A DNA stretch of 64,000 nucleotides from Trichoplax adhaerens (lineage: Eukaryota > Placozoa > Uniplacotomia > Trichoplacea > Trichoplacidae), in contig NW_002060944.1 of assembly GCF_000150275.1 (NCBI RefSeq), positions 4,413,080-4,477,079 on the forward strand, read 5' to 3'. The position numbers and the translations under genes were made by a program. Of this stretch, positions 22,795 through 35,740 are shown in pieces (positions within the stretch are counted from its first letter, which is position 1; the number at the start of each line of letters is the position of its first letter). The notes under the pieces were generated by a model that was not told where the DNA came from, made no database searches, and saw nothing but the letters and a program-made list of their open reading frames with translations.

Positions 22795-25700
22795 CTAATA
22801 ACTGTATTGGGGGTTATTATTTTCGGTAGCAGAATGGAGCAACTGTGTTGAATCGTTAAGGGTAAATTGTTGGTCATTGTACTGATCTGATGGAAGGATA
22901 TTGTAAACAGCTGCATTTGTTGTCATATTGGGCATAACTTGCGTATTATGACAATGATTTCTAGAATTAACGTTATTATTCTGTTGGGATCGAAAGCTAT
23001 TCCATTGTGAATTAATTTCCATTAGTTTTTGATTGTCTTGTTCGTATTGAGATGTATCCACTAATTGGCTAGGGTCAGCGATAGCTTGTGGATGTTGACT
23101 ACATGATGAAAAACTTTCTGTTTTGGTTATGGGTGGTGACGAGTAAAGGTTTTGCTGGTAAAATGATTGTGAATAGTTTACTGATTTTGTAGTCTTGTCC
23201 ACCATTTGTTCTGATCTTTCTTGCGGTTTACAAGATTTTCTAGGTTGGCCATGTTTTCTCCACCACTGTTTTAATCCGTGTTGTGGAGGCTCCCGACTAC
23301 CTCCAGTTTTCTTCATCTGTTCGTTTACACGACTAATTGTACTATGGCTACATCCTAAAGAATAATAATACAGAGATCATAAGTGATGAAGACTCGAAAA
23401 TTTTACGCTACCGTGTTGATTTTTTGACTTGTTATTGACGCTTGATGACTAGGCCAATACAAATTACTAAACTACAGGCATTGGCATTTACCTGTTATCC
23501 ATGATATAAATCGATAGCAATTTGTTCTACTTCCTCCAGCTGGCGTTAACATTTCAGCTAAGACGCGTCTTGCTTCTTCTTGTCCAGACGTTGCTCGTTC
23601 TCGCCATTCTTCTAGTAATTTAGCATGAGTTTTAGCAATCTACAACAGAATTAAGATCATGTCCCTTATAAGATCTTTCAGTTCAGTCGATCTCTTATTT
23701 TTCATAAAATCAGGCTCGTTACTGTTATGTACTATAGGTATTATTATCATACTTTACGAGAAAAATCCATTAATTTCTTGTACCTTAATGCAGTTGTCAA
23801 TGCAACAATTTTCATTAGCTAAATCTTGAATGGGCTTTAATTTTCCTAAAGCAGCTTTTCCTTTCCTTCGTGTTATTCTTGAACGTTGCTGATAAAAACA
23901 TCGATAAAAAGTAATTATCGTCATGTTCAAAATACAATATTCTTTATAATAAATGATATATTAATTGCTTTGGCTTACGTTAGGATCTGTTTTTAATTTC
24001 TTATGTAAGAAATTGTTGGAATAAATTAAGATTTTCTGTGTTGCTCGTTCGCATAGGTTGTATTCTTCCCGTAAAATTTTACGTTGGGTTAACACAAATT
24101 CTTCAAATGCTTTAGATTTTCGATGTCCATTTCCAAGACCGACTTTACTAAATTTTCAAGAAGACGTACACAAATTATCCCGAGTCAGACATGCAATAGA
24201 TGTTTGTACCTATTTTATACATGTCATGTTATTATGTTATGAAAAAGCAAATTAGTGTTGTCGTCTTACATCTTTGATTTGGTGGAATTAATATTGATCC
24301 CGTTACTGTTTGGGAAACCATAGCACTTTTGTTGGCGTAAAATTTTAGCTTGTTTAATTAAATGAAGTAATTGGCGTACACGAGTTTCTGATTCATTTTG
24401 ACTTTGATCGGTAATATATTTTTGGAGACAGCCACATCCATGCTTTTTAAAGTTGGGGCAACTTAATCTTTCCGCTATAATATAAAATTTTACTTAGGAT
24501 TACTGTGAATGTCTGCTAAATTTAAGTCTATTTTATGAGAAATGATTTTAAATTTTATCTAAGACCTTATGCTTCTTATAAGATACTTGTAATTTTAAAG
24601 ATTCTGTAATATTGTCTATCGTTGGATTAAGAGTTGAAACATTGAAATGATGACACTAAATTACTAAACGTACCATCTTGATCACCAAACTTCTCAATTA
24701 AGCGCGAAGTAAATTGTTTAGCTTCTTTTAGATATTCTAATTTCATTTCTAATGATGGTGGCGATGGATTCGGTTTTGCTTTTTTACTCCGACTAAACGC
24801 CAAACCTGTAATATCACATCATTCGATGCAGTAATCATTAGTATCTTATTACATTAAATCAAATGAGAAATTCACTTCTACCTAAACTATAATTTATAGT
24901 AATATAAGATGTACATTTTGATGTAATTCATTAAGAATAAATTTTTAATGTTTATTACAAATGCTTATCTAAATAGGAGGATAAAGTAGAAGCTTACCAC
25001 AGGCGTTGCATAATGTTAATATTTTATTGGTTTGCGGGTCCAACTTCCGCCTGGGACATGCCATGTGCTTGGATTTTTTCTTTCGATTACCGCGTCGATT
25101 TGGGTCAACAACGTAGGGCGAACCGCACTTATCACAGCGGAAAGATTGGCCAAGCGCTGACATCTCAATAGGACTATGCTGATCCATGTTAACTAGCAAA
25201 CTAGTTGATTGAATCAATTCGTTATCATTATTATGATCATTATCATTATCGTTATCATCATCCTCGTCATCATCATCATCGTCATCTTCATCGTCTTCAT
25301 TTCCTCCACTATTATCGTCCATATCATCTTCATCGTCGTCTTCGCCATCATCATCGTTACCATAATTACGGTTATTATAGCATGAATAAGACAAAGTATC
25401 AGCTTGATATGATTCTGCTGATTTAGTATAATAATATTGATGGAGGCCCATGTTCTGATTAGATGTAGAGACTTCGATATCATTAGAGGGAAGCGGTGTC
25501 TACATAATCCAAGATACGATATGATTTACAGTATGATCGTTGATATGATAGCAAATGTAATAGTTAAATCTATCTTTGCGATAGTAGAGATGCAACTTTG
25601 GAGAAGAGACTAATGGCAGTGTTAAAATTGAATTCATTTATATAATATTACGCATTTATCAAATATAAATATATCAGTATGTTGATTGTAGTTACTGTCG

Positions 25701-26401
25701 CTATATACTGTACTATTATAAGCCTGAATGGCGAACTACGGAACTGTCCAGGCGAAAAGAGGTATATAATCAATTTTTTATCTTCAATAGTTGTTGAATT
25801 TGCTGCAATATTTTAATTTTTATTCATTCATGTTAGCTTACGATATAATCGTTTTGATTAAGTACTTCTTCCTGTCTTTCTGGTAGCGTGATATTTGATT
25901 GATTAGGAATTATTTCTAATCCCTGACAATTACCATATGGATATAATTGATTATACTGCTGTTGCCCTGGATTATTATCGTACATGATTACATTGCTATT
26001 TACAGTTATTGGCCTTGGAAAAGTGTAGCTATAAGCATCTTTCAGATTCTTTTGCCCGCTAATTTAAAAAATACAAATATTAAGTTTGATTCATGACAAT
26101 ATCTTCTTCTTTTGAAAAATGTAACCATCGAAGTTTTATTTACGCACAAACTTTACTGAAATATGTAATGTGAAATAGATATTATAAAGACTCATGGTAA
26201 CATCTTACTGCTTTAAAAAACTAACTATTATACTTATAGGATAGATTCATATCTTTAAAGTATACTGCAATATTTATTCTACTGTAAAGTAATTATATAA
26301 TATAGCGATATATCAAATTTGTCCTACCTAGATGTTACTTCAGCGTCGGCTGGAAAATATGGATTTGATTTAGCATAGAAGCAGTTATTTTGATGAGCCA
26401 T
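22795..26401 (-). CDS. Unrecognised putative DNA-binding protein: GATA-like zinc finger, Cys clusters and HTH-like segment
   Basis: Nine exons join in phase: 26401-26328, 26058-25842, 25499-24998, 24805-24674, 24474-24270, 24147-23979, 23888-23784, 23639-23492, 23354-22795; 703 residues. I do not recognise the family. Seen in order: a Gln/Asn-rich N-terminus; an acidic Asp/Glu run near 145-190; a finger with CDKC (219-222), a basic loop RRGNRKKKSKH, an extra Cys245, then LCNACGLAFSRSKK (Cys261/264), which resembles the second half of a GATA finger but with a 38-residue loop; SCPNFKKHGCGCLQKYI near 313; a basic RITRRKGKAALGKLK then CCIDNC; WRERATSGQEEARRVLAEM; a helix-turn-helix-like WITGCSHSTISRVNEQM near 515-531; GGSREPPQHGLKQWW; and a Gln/Asn/Ser-rich tail. 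A nuclear transcription factor is my inference. Conserved cores flanked by polar low-complexity tails fit that. Confidence 0.8.
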
Positions 26402-29400
26402 AGCCAGATTTGGAAGTTATCGTATTTTAAACAATCTTTGATCGAAGTTGATTGCTTACTTCTGTCGATAATAATAATTTGAATGCTTATTAAAATGAGG
26501 CTTTATCTGCTTAATTAACTTAACTTCACTTAATGGCATTATTGACATTTTTTTATTATCTTATAATATCTAAGGCACATCTGTGCATAAAATGTTAATC
26601 CGAATAGATTTATTATTCACTTCCGAGCTAATTCGATAACAGATTTAAGCTGATTATCCCCAAATTTTCTTATAGTTTTTAATTTAATTTTATCCTTTAC
26701 TAACTTTCTAATTAGCTTAAGATAAGAAAGATCACCAATGTACAATAATAATGTTCATTTTATATTAATTATAGACAAAGAGCGTTTAGTATCTATTTTA
26801 TGTATGTTAGTCTCCACTAAAAATGGCAAAATCGAACCTCTTACCAATAAATTATTATAGTAATCTGAAGTACTGAAATGAGATTAGGAATAACTAAATG
26901 CCATTTATCTTTTCTGATTGATAATATTACGATAGGAATGATTATTAAGACGCTCTTCATTTCTTTTTTTAACTCGGGAAGTATTAATATAATTATATAT
27001 GGCGGATTTATACCGGTAATTTGGTTAATTTAAAAAGTTAATGAATTTCTGCTCGTAAAACTAAAATTTAGATTTAAAACTGACCCAAGTCGATGATGTT
27101 GATAGAAAAGGAAATGAAATTACTTTATTAGTACTGATTATATACATCTTGTCTGATCATATTTTTAAGATAAATTTTCTAGTATGGTCGAGGCTACGGA
27201 GCTGCAATAACTTGTGATTGATAGAAAGATAGATATACGAAAATATTGATTTTTGACTTTAGATTTGAATTTCTATCTAGCAATAATTCACCGTATTTTC
27301 ATAGCGCTGATGATTATACTGATTAAATGCGACATTTTAAATGATACTATTAAGAATTTATTGCTACTGAAACTATTTTAGTTTATAAGTGGAAGCAACT
27401 TAAGTTCCTATTCTTAGTAGAACAGCAGCTTATGCGCGCAATAATTATTTGAAAATTGTATCTTGTAATACGCAGATATGATCTATTAATACCTATTTAC
27501 TTCAAAACAGATATAAGGAATGCTGTATTTACCAGAAATCTTGGATCCAATAGAACTTACTTAGTATAGTTACACTGATTAATAAGTAAGTATCCCTGTT
27601 TCTTTATAAATACAGTGTTTACAGTATGCTATAGATACATGTATGATTGCAATAATAGCTTTTTGGGGCCTTTCCGTATGAATTAAATGCAGATTAAATC
27701 TTCACCATTATAATTAATGATTATAATAATAGACTTATATAATGATAACTAAGGTAGAAAATTGTTTAACTAATTATTTAACTACTAAATTTTAGATATT
27801 AAAATGTTAATAAAGAAAGACAATATATTCAAATATTTATATCTTAATTTATAATAGATTAGCACTCAATTAATACATTATTTCCTGTCCATGATACGGA
27901 ACGATGATTGTAAATAGTCATATATATAACCTAGTATTGATTATTTATTCAATACCGGTAGTAAAAATTGATGGGTCTCTAGGTCAATTTAATGTACTAT
28001 ATTAAATCTTCACTCTCAGATATTATAATTATAATTAATTGATTCATTAATGATGCAAAGGTATTCAATTATTTTATTATCCATAGTTTGTAAATTTTGA
28101 AACTACAGTAATAATGACAATATGTCATGGATTATTGCATGTTTCGTAATTAGGAATGAATTTTATACTTTGTAAATATGTTATTTACTCGAATGTGACT
28201 ACTGATTGTTTTTATCTTGACTTAGATCAGATTTTGCCCTTAATGTCATTTTCCTAGCAAAATAATATTTATGATTATGCTCAGATGAAGTAAATTTAGT
28301 TTCATATTTCTAGAGGTAAAGCAAAACTAAAGACTGGACCTAATGTCATTTCATATCTATCAAAGATAGTATCATTAATATAAAATTATTAGATGTTTAT
28401 ATGTTGAGTAAAAGCAGGCCTTTTTGGTAAATAAATATGTCATCTTTTTTCGGAAAAAATATTGTTTATTATTGCGGTTTGAATAATTAGATAACGTTAA
28501 TTTGTTTGCGAAAATAGTTATAAAATTAAGTAACTTGAATTTAGGAAACTAATAGGCGGTATAATTACTGTAAAAGGAAAGATAACTAATCAAAGGCTAA
28601 ACTTTATTACTTCAAAGTTCATCTAGTAACTGTACTTGTTCTATTATGATCATCAATCAGGGTATTAGAAATAGCTGTCGAGGAAAACTACGGTTCGATT
28701 CTAATGGATACCTAAATAACTATCCCAAGATCGGTAGTCGAGTAGTAATATACCTGCAGCCTTTGAATTTCGAGGAAAAAGGTGTGGAATGTGGGATTCT
28801 AAGATGGGACCTGAATGATTTTGGAAAATAGAAGAAAAATTAAATTATAGGTTAAGCTACTACTCCATATTGAATGAAGCTACTCTTAATACTAAATATC
28901 AGCCAACTATTATCGGATTTCTACACGTAGCAGTTTTTATGGAATTAATAATCTCTTATCAAAGGTTGCTTAATAGTTATGGCTCATTAGATATTGGGAA
29001 ACTATTTACGTTAACCTAGCGATATTTCTTAACTCTGTTATAAATCTAAGGATTGCGTATATTGTAGTCACAAACACGTAGAGATATTGTCTGCTAAATT
29101 ATGATCATATCAACAAAATTTTACTATTAGGGATTTGTCTTGATGCCATGCTTAGACATCATTCTCCATGTTTTTATTTACTAAGTTAAGACGACATTAA
29201 ATAAACTCTTAGGAAGTAATGAGACTAATCTAAGAATGAAAAAATATAGCAGACCTTCGATTTTGCAATCTTAAATATGATCGCAATTTAGCGCTTTTTT
29301 AACTGCAATAAAATTATAGCAAGGCATAAATAACTGTATGCAGATTTGCTTTGGACATTAGGTATCCTTTATCTCTTAGCTAGAGGATGCTAATGAAATT

Positions 29401-32400
29401 TTACTAGTAATATTCATTTAATATTCTTAAATTTTAATAGCAGGTCTTTTATATTATTGCTAGCTATTGGTATTTTTAAGTTAGACATCAAATTCTATGA
29501 GATACATGGTTACATTCTCCATCGAAAACCTTAGTAAGTAAATAGTTTGCTTTACCTTTTCACTAGATTAAAAAGACCACAGTTTCTGAAAATTGATGAT
29601 CCTAGACAAAAATTGAGATATCAAATTAGTCAAAGAATTAGAAAAAAGGCCTAAAAATTTCATACTCAATGACGAATATAATGCAAATACCAGCAAAACC
29701 CCAAGACTATTTAAAAATACTGATAAAGAAATAAGAAAAGAGATCCGTTACCATTTACCTTAGAGTTATGTAATAATATCACGTATCACTTTACTTGCAA
29801 ATTGGAAAGTGAGTGAGTAAGTAAGAGATAGAAGCAAGGTAAGCTAGGAATATTTTACCGAATAAAATGAGAATTGAATCATTTAAATAGCTTTTGGTGA
29901 TGCTACCAGTTACGGTATCTTCTCTACTCATTATTTAAGCCGTCATGAAAGGGTGATGTGATGTCAGTAATAAATAAATAACGTATAATTAACTCAATCA
30001 TCAACAACTAGTGCTGTCAACGAGGAATAATTGAAGACAATCACAGATTGATATAAAGATACTAGATTAGCAAGATAAAATAAATATCTATAGTGTAAGA
30101 TGGTAATCGATTTTTTATTATCATCATGTTGATTGATAATATGTCTGTTGTCAATCTTAGAGACAGGTGGGTAAAATAAAGCCAATCACAAGGGAATGAT
30201 AAATGAAAATTAACTGTAGATAAGTTGCGATAATTCAATTATTTTCCAATTTGACAAGATAAAAAATCAATAATAGTATTGTTGTTCAACCTTGATAGCG
30301 GAAAAGGTAAGATTTGTATTGATCTTTTATGATAGAATAAGACCATCATCGATGAAATTACTAATATTTTATACTTTTATCCTATGACTACGGGCCATAT
30401 TTGGATATGATCCGGCCTATATTCAGTATTACATCCGAACATCTTTATTTGTTTTATGTCTATTTGATCTTTGTACAGCAAATATTGAAACTAAATATCA
30501 AGATGATATTTATTCATATTTATCCTCTTGATGGTAGAATGCTATCCGTTACATGTACATTTAGTTCGCTATTTATTTTACTGCATTTTCGGTTTGTTCA
30601 TTTATATATTTAGAACATACATTCAGTTATTTTAATTCGCACTTATACGGCTTAGTTGTCGGAATGTCATCAATTACGATCATATATTGTTCGGATATAC
30701 TGATATAAATTGTTTTTCCACGAGTACGATAGTTATCCAAAAATACTAATCTTTCTTACGTGTCATATGCACAGCTTATCTGATAATACCGGTCAAATCA
30801 GTCTTCTATTTTATTTTACCCTTTCATATGTAGAGAAAATCAAAGTTTATACTTTTCATCTTAATGCTTTTCTGACGAACAATTGAACTGCTATAGTATC
30901 CACATGCATATACATAGATAGAATATAAGAGACCAAAAAAATATTTAATCCTAACAAAGCTATAATTATTCCTTCGAATCACACTCCTGACTAATTATTG
31001 ATATTGGCAATAATTTTCAATCACTACTAGTATCAAATTGTAGCTGAAATAGGTATAGAATTAATGATTATATTATATTTTTCCTCTTTTTTTATGCCTT
31101 GAAGTAGGTATTGAATAGCGGGTAAAAGAATACAACCCTAGCTAAAAAGGAATGAAAATAAATAGGATAAGAATTGAAACTTGACTAGTTGGTTTCATTC
31201 CTCTTTTGTAGTCAAAAATTGATTGCAGTAGCTCTATTTCGAATGAAATTACGAAGATAGTCGAGTTATTACAAAAGAGATTAATATTTTACGAATCCAG
31301 TAGGATTCGAAAATAGGAAAATCTTGCCAGATACCGTTCGATATACTTTTACATTAATGATTTCTTTTCGATACATACTAGCATTCATTTGGATAAACTG
31401 ATAGCAATGGCATTGATTGACTAAAGATTGGATACGGAGCTACAGAATTTCAGTTGATGATCCTTTGAGCAACGTTACTAAAAATTCCTGTCGTTGTCTA
31501 AAGTATATTTGCGATTGAAGAAACATGGCTCTTGCTTAGGAATATTGTGCAAATAAGAAAAGTCTGCAGAACATGAAGTGAGCTAAATCTAATTTTTATA
31601 AGAATCGTTTTATCTAATATTTCTTTGATTAGATTGCCTAGTTAATATTAAATATGAGTAAGCTTATCGATTTAAATTTAATCTCTCCTTCTATAACTAA
31701 ATTCTATTAGTATTTGGACCAAGATATTTGATGTATCCAATAATTTTACGTCTTAATATCTTATTCTTTCAGATTGTCTAGATATACAAAAGTGGAAGGG
31801 AGATAAATTTTCATGATACGTTAATTATTTCTAGATTTTATTTTCTATGGTATAATATCGCATATGATTATAGTCCATTTAGATTTAATTACGTAACAGA
31901 TAAAGATAGAATGACTGCATTGAAAATTTGGGAGAAAATTTATCGAAAGAAGATCAGGAGAAATGAGACTTTGATGTATTGACATGCATCTAATTTTAAT
32001 TTATCGTAATATTTGCTTAAATGGTATTATAAATCCTTCATCTAACATCTAAAATAAATTATCGGAAGGCATGTAATAATATGAATGCTAAGAAATCATT
32101 ATTAATCATTATTGAAATTTAGTATTTATAGGACAGTTATTAAATGTATTGAAGGTATTGTAAATTTTAAGGTTAAAAGCTGAGTACTAGTTGTGATTTA
32201 TCACCGAATAATTTCTTTATCATTTAAATTTTGCATATTTGTTCACGAATTACCGCGAAATGATTTATTAGTTGTCATTGCCATCGGATCAGCAAAATCG
32301 TGAACGAAAATACTTATAAATGAGGGCTGACCAAGAGTTGATTTATTGCTGTCATTATAATTATGAATTCCGCTCATGATTATTGTTTGGAAAATTAAGA

Positions 32401-35400
32401 TCAAGGTGATCGCCAGGGACTTCTCTTAGAAGTGCCTGGTGATGAGTGTGGTAACAATTTACTGATCAATATTGTTATCAAGTACAAAAATTACTGTTCA
32501 GAACCTCTTCAGAAAGAAAACTAAACAGTTTCTAAATGCCCTTATTTAAAATATCGTAATTTAGCACTAGAAATACTAGAGATATGATTTACCTACAGCA
32601 AAATCAGTAAAAATATAATTTTAATTCACGTCCTGTACATAGTTCAACTAATTACTCTCTTGCATGAAAATTTATAGTAAACAATACAATAATCTAATCC
32701 TCTGAATTTGGGAGCGACCCTAGCTTAAGTTAACTTAATTGAAGCTGCACCTTGACTGAATTTATAATTTGCAATTATAAACTTACTAAAGATTTATACC
32801 TTGGCTTCTACAATTGTCATAGATATCAAACACAATTTAATTCAATATACAACTATATATTTACTGAAGAAAAGCAATTTCTTACTATCATTGAGCATTA
32901 TTCATTAGCTACTAACAAGTGGAAAATGATAGATATCAAACAATTCCAATACATTGAATGAACTTAAATTATTTATTTTCTATATTCACTGAAAGCAAGC
33001 ATGCCAATACTGCTAGTGAAAAGGTCAAGCATAATGACTGAGCGTAACTGACTATAATTATCTGTCAATAGTTTGCTTTGTGTGGGAGAAAAAAATTAGC
33101 TGACTGTATACTCTAGCGTACCTAAGGCCTAATCATGTACACTGTGAGATCTAAGATCCATAATCAAAACCATAATAGGATATTTAGTCTCTATTTTCTA
33201 CCTTTTAGCTGTGCAATATAACTATTATCTACTATTTCTTATGAATACTTAATCTATCATAACGCCTGCAAACGATTTCTAGTACCGTGCTTATGATAAA
33301 TGTGCATGTTTCATTATTATCAATAATATTACTTTCAATTCCGTAATATGATTAGTATGTCAGATATAACGCAAATGAACAATTCCGATCAATAATAAAT
33401 TAAATTTAGGTTTGGACAATCATAAATTCATCGGATGTCACTACAAGTATATCCAGATCCTATGCTGGATAAGTTAACACCCAATCTATAAAGTACTTTC
33501 TAAGTTACTGATGACTTCTATCTAAATGCGACATGTCAATTAAAGTTGATCTAATGAGGCAATTGTACTATCTATTAAGCTAATAGATTTTATCTTACGA
33601 ATATTTATAACAGTTTTAATTTGCTGATGGCTTATAACTAAATAACGAGCTAACTCACGTATCTGCTAAGCTAACGGACAGGTATTAAAAGGAATTAAGA
33701 CAATTCTAAGACGTTTTGCAAAATCTAACAACATTTTTAACATTACTGCTAGCTTACAAGTGAATAAATGGAGTGTACATAATTGAACTGATAAGACGAG
33801 ACTATGGAGTGCTGAACAGTTATTTTTACCCAGCAAATATCAAAGGCGATTTAGGCAATTCTGTGATATTTTTTAAAATTTTCGAAGGAATAAATACGGT
33901 AATACGGCCATGTTAAGGTGCTTAGCTTCAGAAGAAGTATTATACAATAAACTCATCATGAATTGAATATTCACGTGATAAAAAATTATCGTTATGATCA
34001 TGTCTAGACTAGTCTGATTGATTTTGATATTTTTGATGGACTTGTTATAGCTATTCGATTCATTTGCAATTAAGGATAAATTGGGGATGACAGGTGAGAA
34101 TATAATCCACGTCTGTCTCATCTGTAGCAGGTACAAATGATTCTTAATATTGGAAACACTTTCTAGTGGTCATTACTTTGAAGAGTTAATCATTTATAGT
34201 AGGTGTAGTGGTTAGAGTGGATTGATTAGGGCAATTTTATAGAGATATCCATATGATGGATGAGAAATATGAAGCCTTCAAGGATTTATTTATACGTATA
34301 TTTAATGAGTTAGCATTATGAGGGATTGAACCGAAAACTATGAGTTGGTAGGGATAATTTATCAGTCCAATAATCAATCATGATTCGATTATTAACTTAT
34401 AAGAATGATTGAAATAACATTATCTTATTGAAAGTAGCAACGGATCGTAGTACTATACTAATCTAAATAATAATATTTAATATTAGGATGCTCAACTAGA
34501 CTAGTAGTAGTAATGATTTATGGCAATCTCACCAGGATAAAATTAAATAACTCCTAGATTATTCAATTGCTAATGTATAATGTATACTAACAATTTTAAT
34601 TTCTAAGAATAGCTTACTGCTAGTAAAATTTGATAGTAGTATTTACATGATATAGTCATGAATAAATCGGTTATATTTGGCTAAAGATAAATTGATTGGG
34701 TATAGTCTTAGATAAAATATTATTATTAGGTAACGATTGCCTACCTATATAGATACACAGCTCAAACATCCATTTTTCTTTCATGTGATATTCTCCAACA
34801 AAGTATTATAATGGAATGAACCTTCACAATTATCTGATAATGTTTAACTAAAGACAACAACAAAAGAACTTTAATCCATCGAGATATCAATAATAGATTA
34901 ATTATGCTGTAAATAGACGATTTGAATAGAACAAAATTGCTTAAACGTATCAAGAAATTACTTTTCAATATTTAGATGATTTGTACTCTGATAGATAAAT
35001 TATATTATTTGCATTGTAAGCCATTGTTGGGTCGCTCTAAAATGTCAAAATAAGTCTTATATCACTGTGCATAAATGTTAAGATCGCATAATTGATATGA
35101 ATATAAAGGTATGTTAATGAAATCTATTGAATGTCTTGATAGTCATTGAAATATATTCGATAATGCAGAAATATTCATTTCTTGTCAGTTTAAACTAATT
35201 TTTTAACATTTCAGACCTGGGTTGATCAAATCAGGAAGAAGTATTGCAATAAATGTTCACTGGTAGATGATTAGATGGCATTAAGTTTGGCTATTAATTT
35301 ATAAGGAAATTTGCATTTACAGTTATCGTATCCTAACTTTGAACTAAATTATTAAAATAAGGAAATAAATTATTACGCGATAAGTTTTACAAAGGGAAAC

Positions 35401-35524
35401 TGGAAACTGCACTTATCGAGTAGCGAATTTTACTTTTCTATGAGTATCAATAATTATAATTATAGCTATTAAAAAATTTTGCGGTGTAGATGGTCAGTAT
35501 GCTAAAAGTGCAATAGTTAACAAT

Positions 35525-35740
35525 AAACAACTCAAACAATACATGACTAATAAGAAGCATGTAACATTTTTGATATATAACATCTTTAAAAGCGTAACGG
35601 TTTATAAGTAAACAAATCGAAACGATACATGATCAATAAGAAGCATATTTGATATACAGTATAACATCTTTAAAAATATACTGGTTGACAAGTAAATAAA
35701 TCCAAGCGATAATTAACTAATAAGAGACATATAATATTTT
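35525..35740. repeat. Three-copy tandem repeat, ~84 bp
   Basis: The pattern AA.AAATC.AA.CGATACATGA..AATAAGAAGCAT...TATAACATCTTTAAAA...GGTT.A.AAGT recurs at about 35525, 35609 and 35693; the third copy is partial. Copies differ by substitutions and small indels. It lies in the gene-poor stretch. Confidence 0.7.

Noticed and set aside
25205-25483. Plus-strand His/Tyr/Arg-rich ORF and a second minus-frame Met/Ile-rich ORF
   Set aside because: Both are other-frame or antisense readings of the Asp/Glu-coding triplet tract in the zinc-finger gene.
28640-28720. GGTTCGATTC at about 28691 resembles a tRNA T-arm / B box
   Set aside because: The flanking bases do not pair as a T stem, there is no A box upstream, and no acceptor stem is visible.
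34300-34380. GGTTCAATCC on the minus strand as a tRNA B box
   Set aside because: No paired T stem, anticodon arm or acceptor stem could be built around it.
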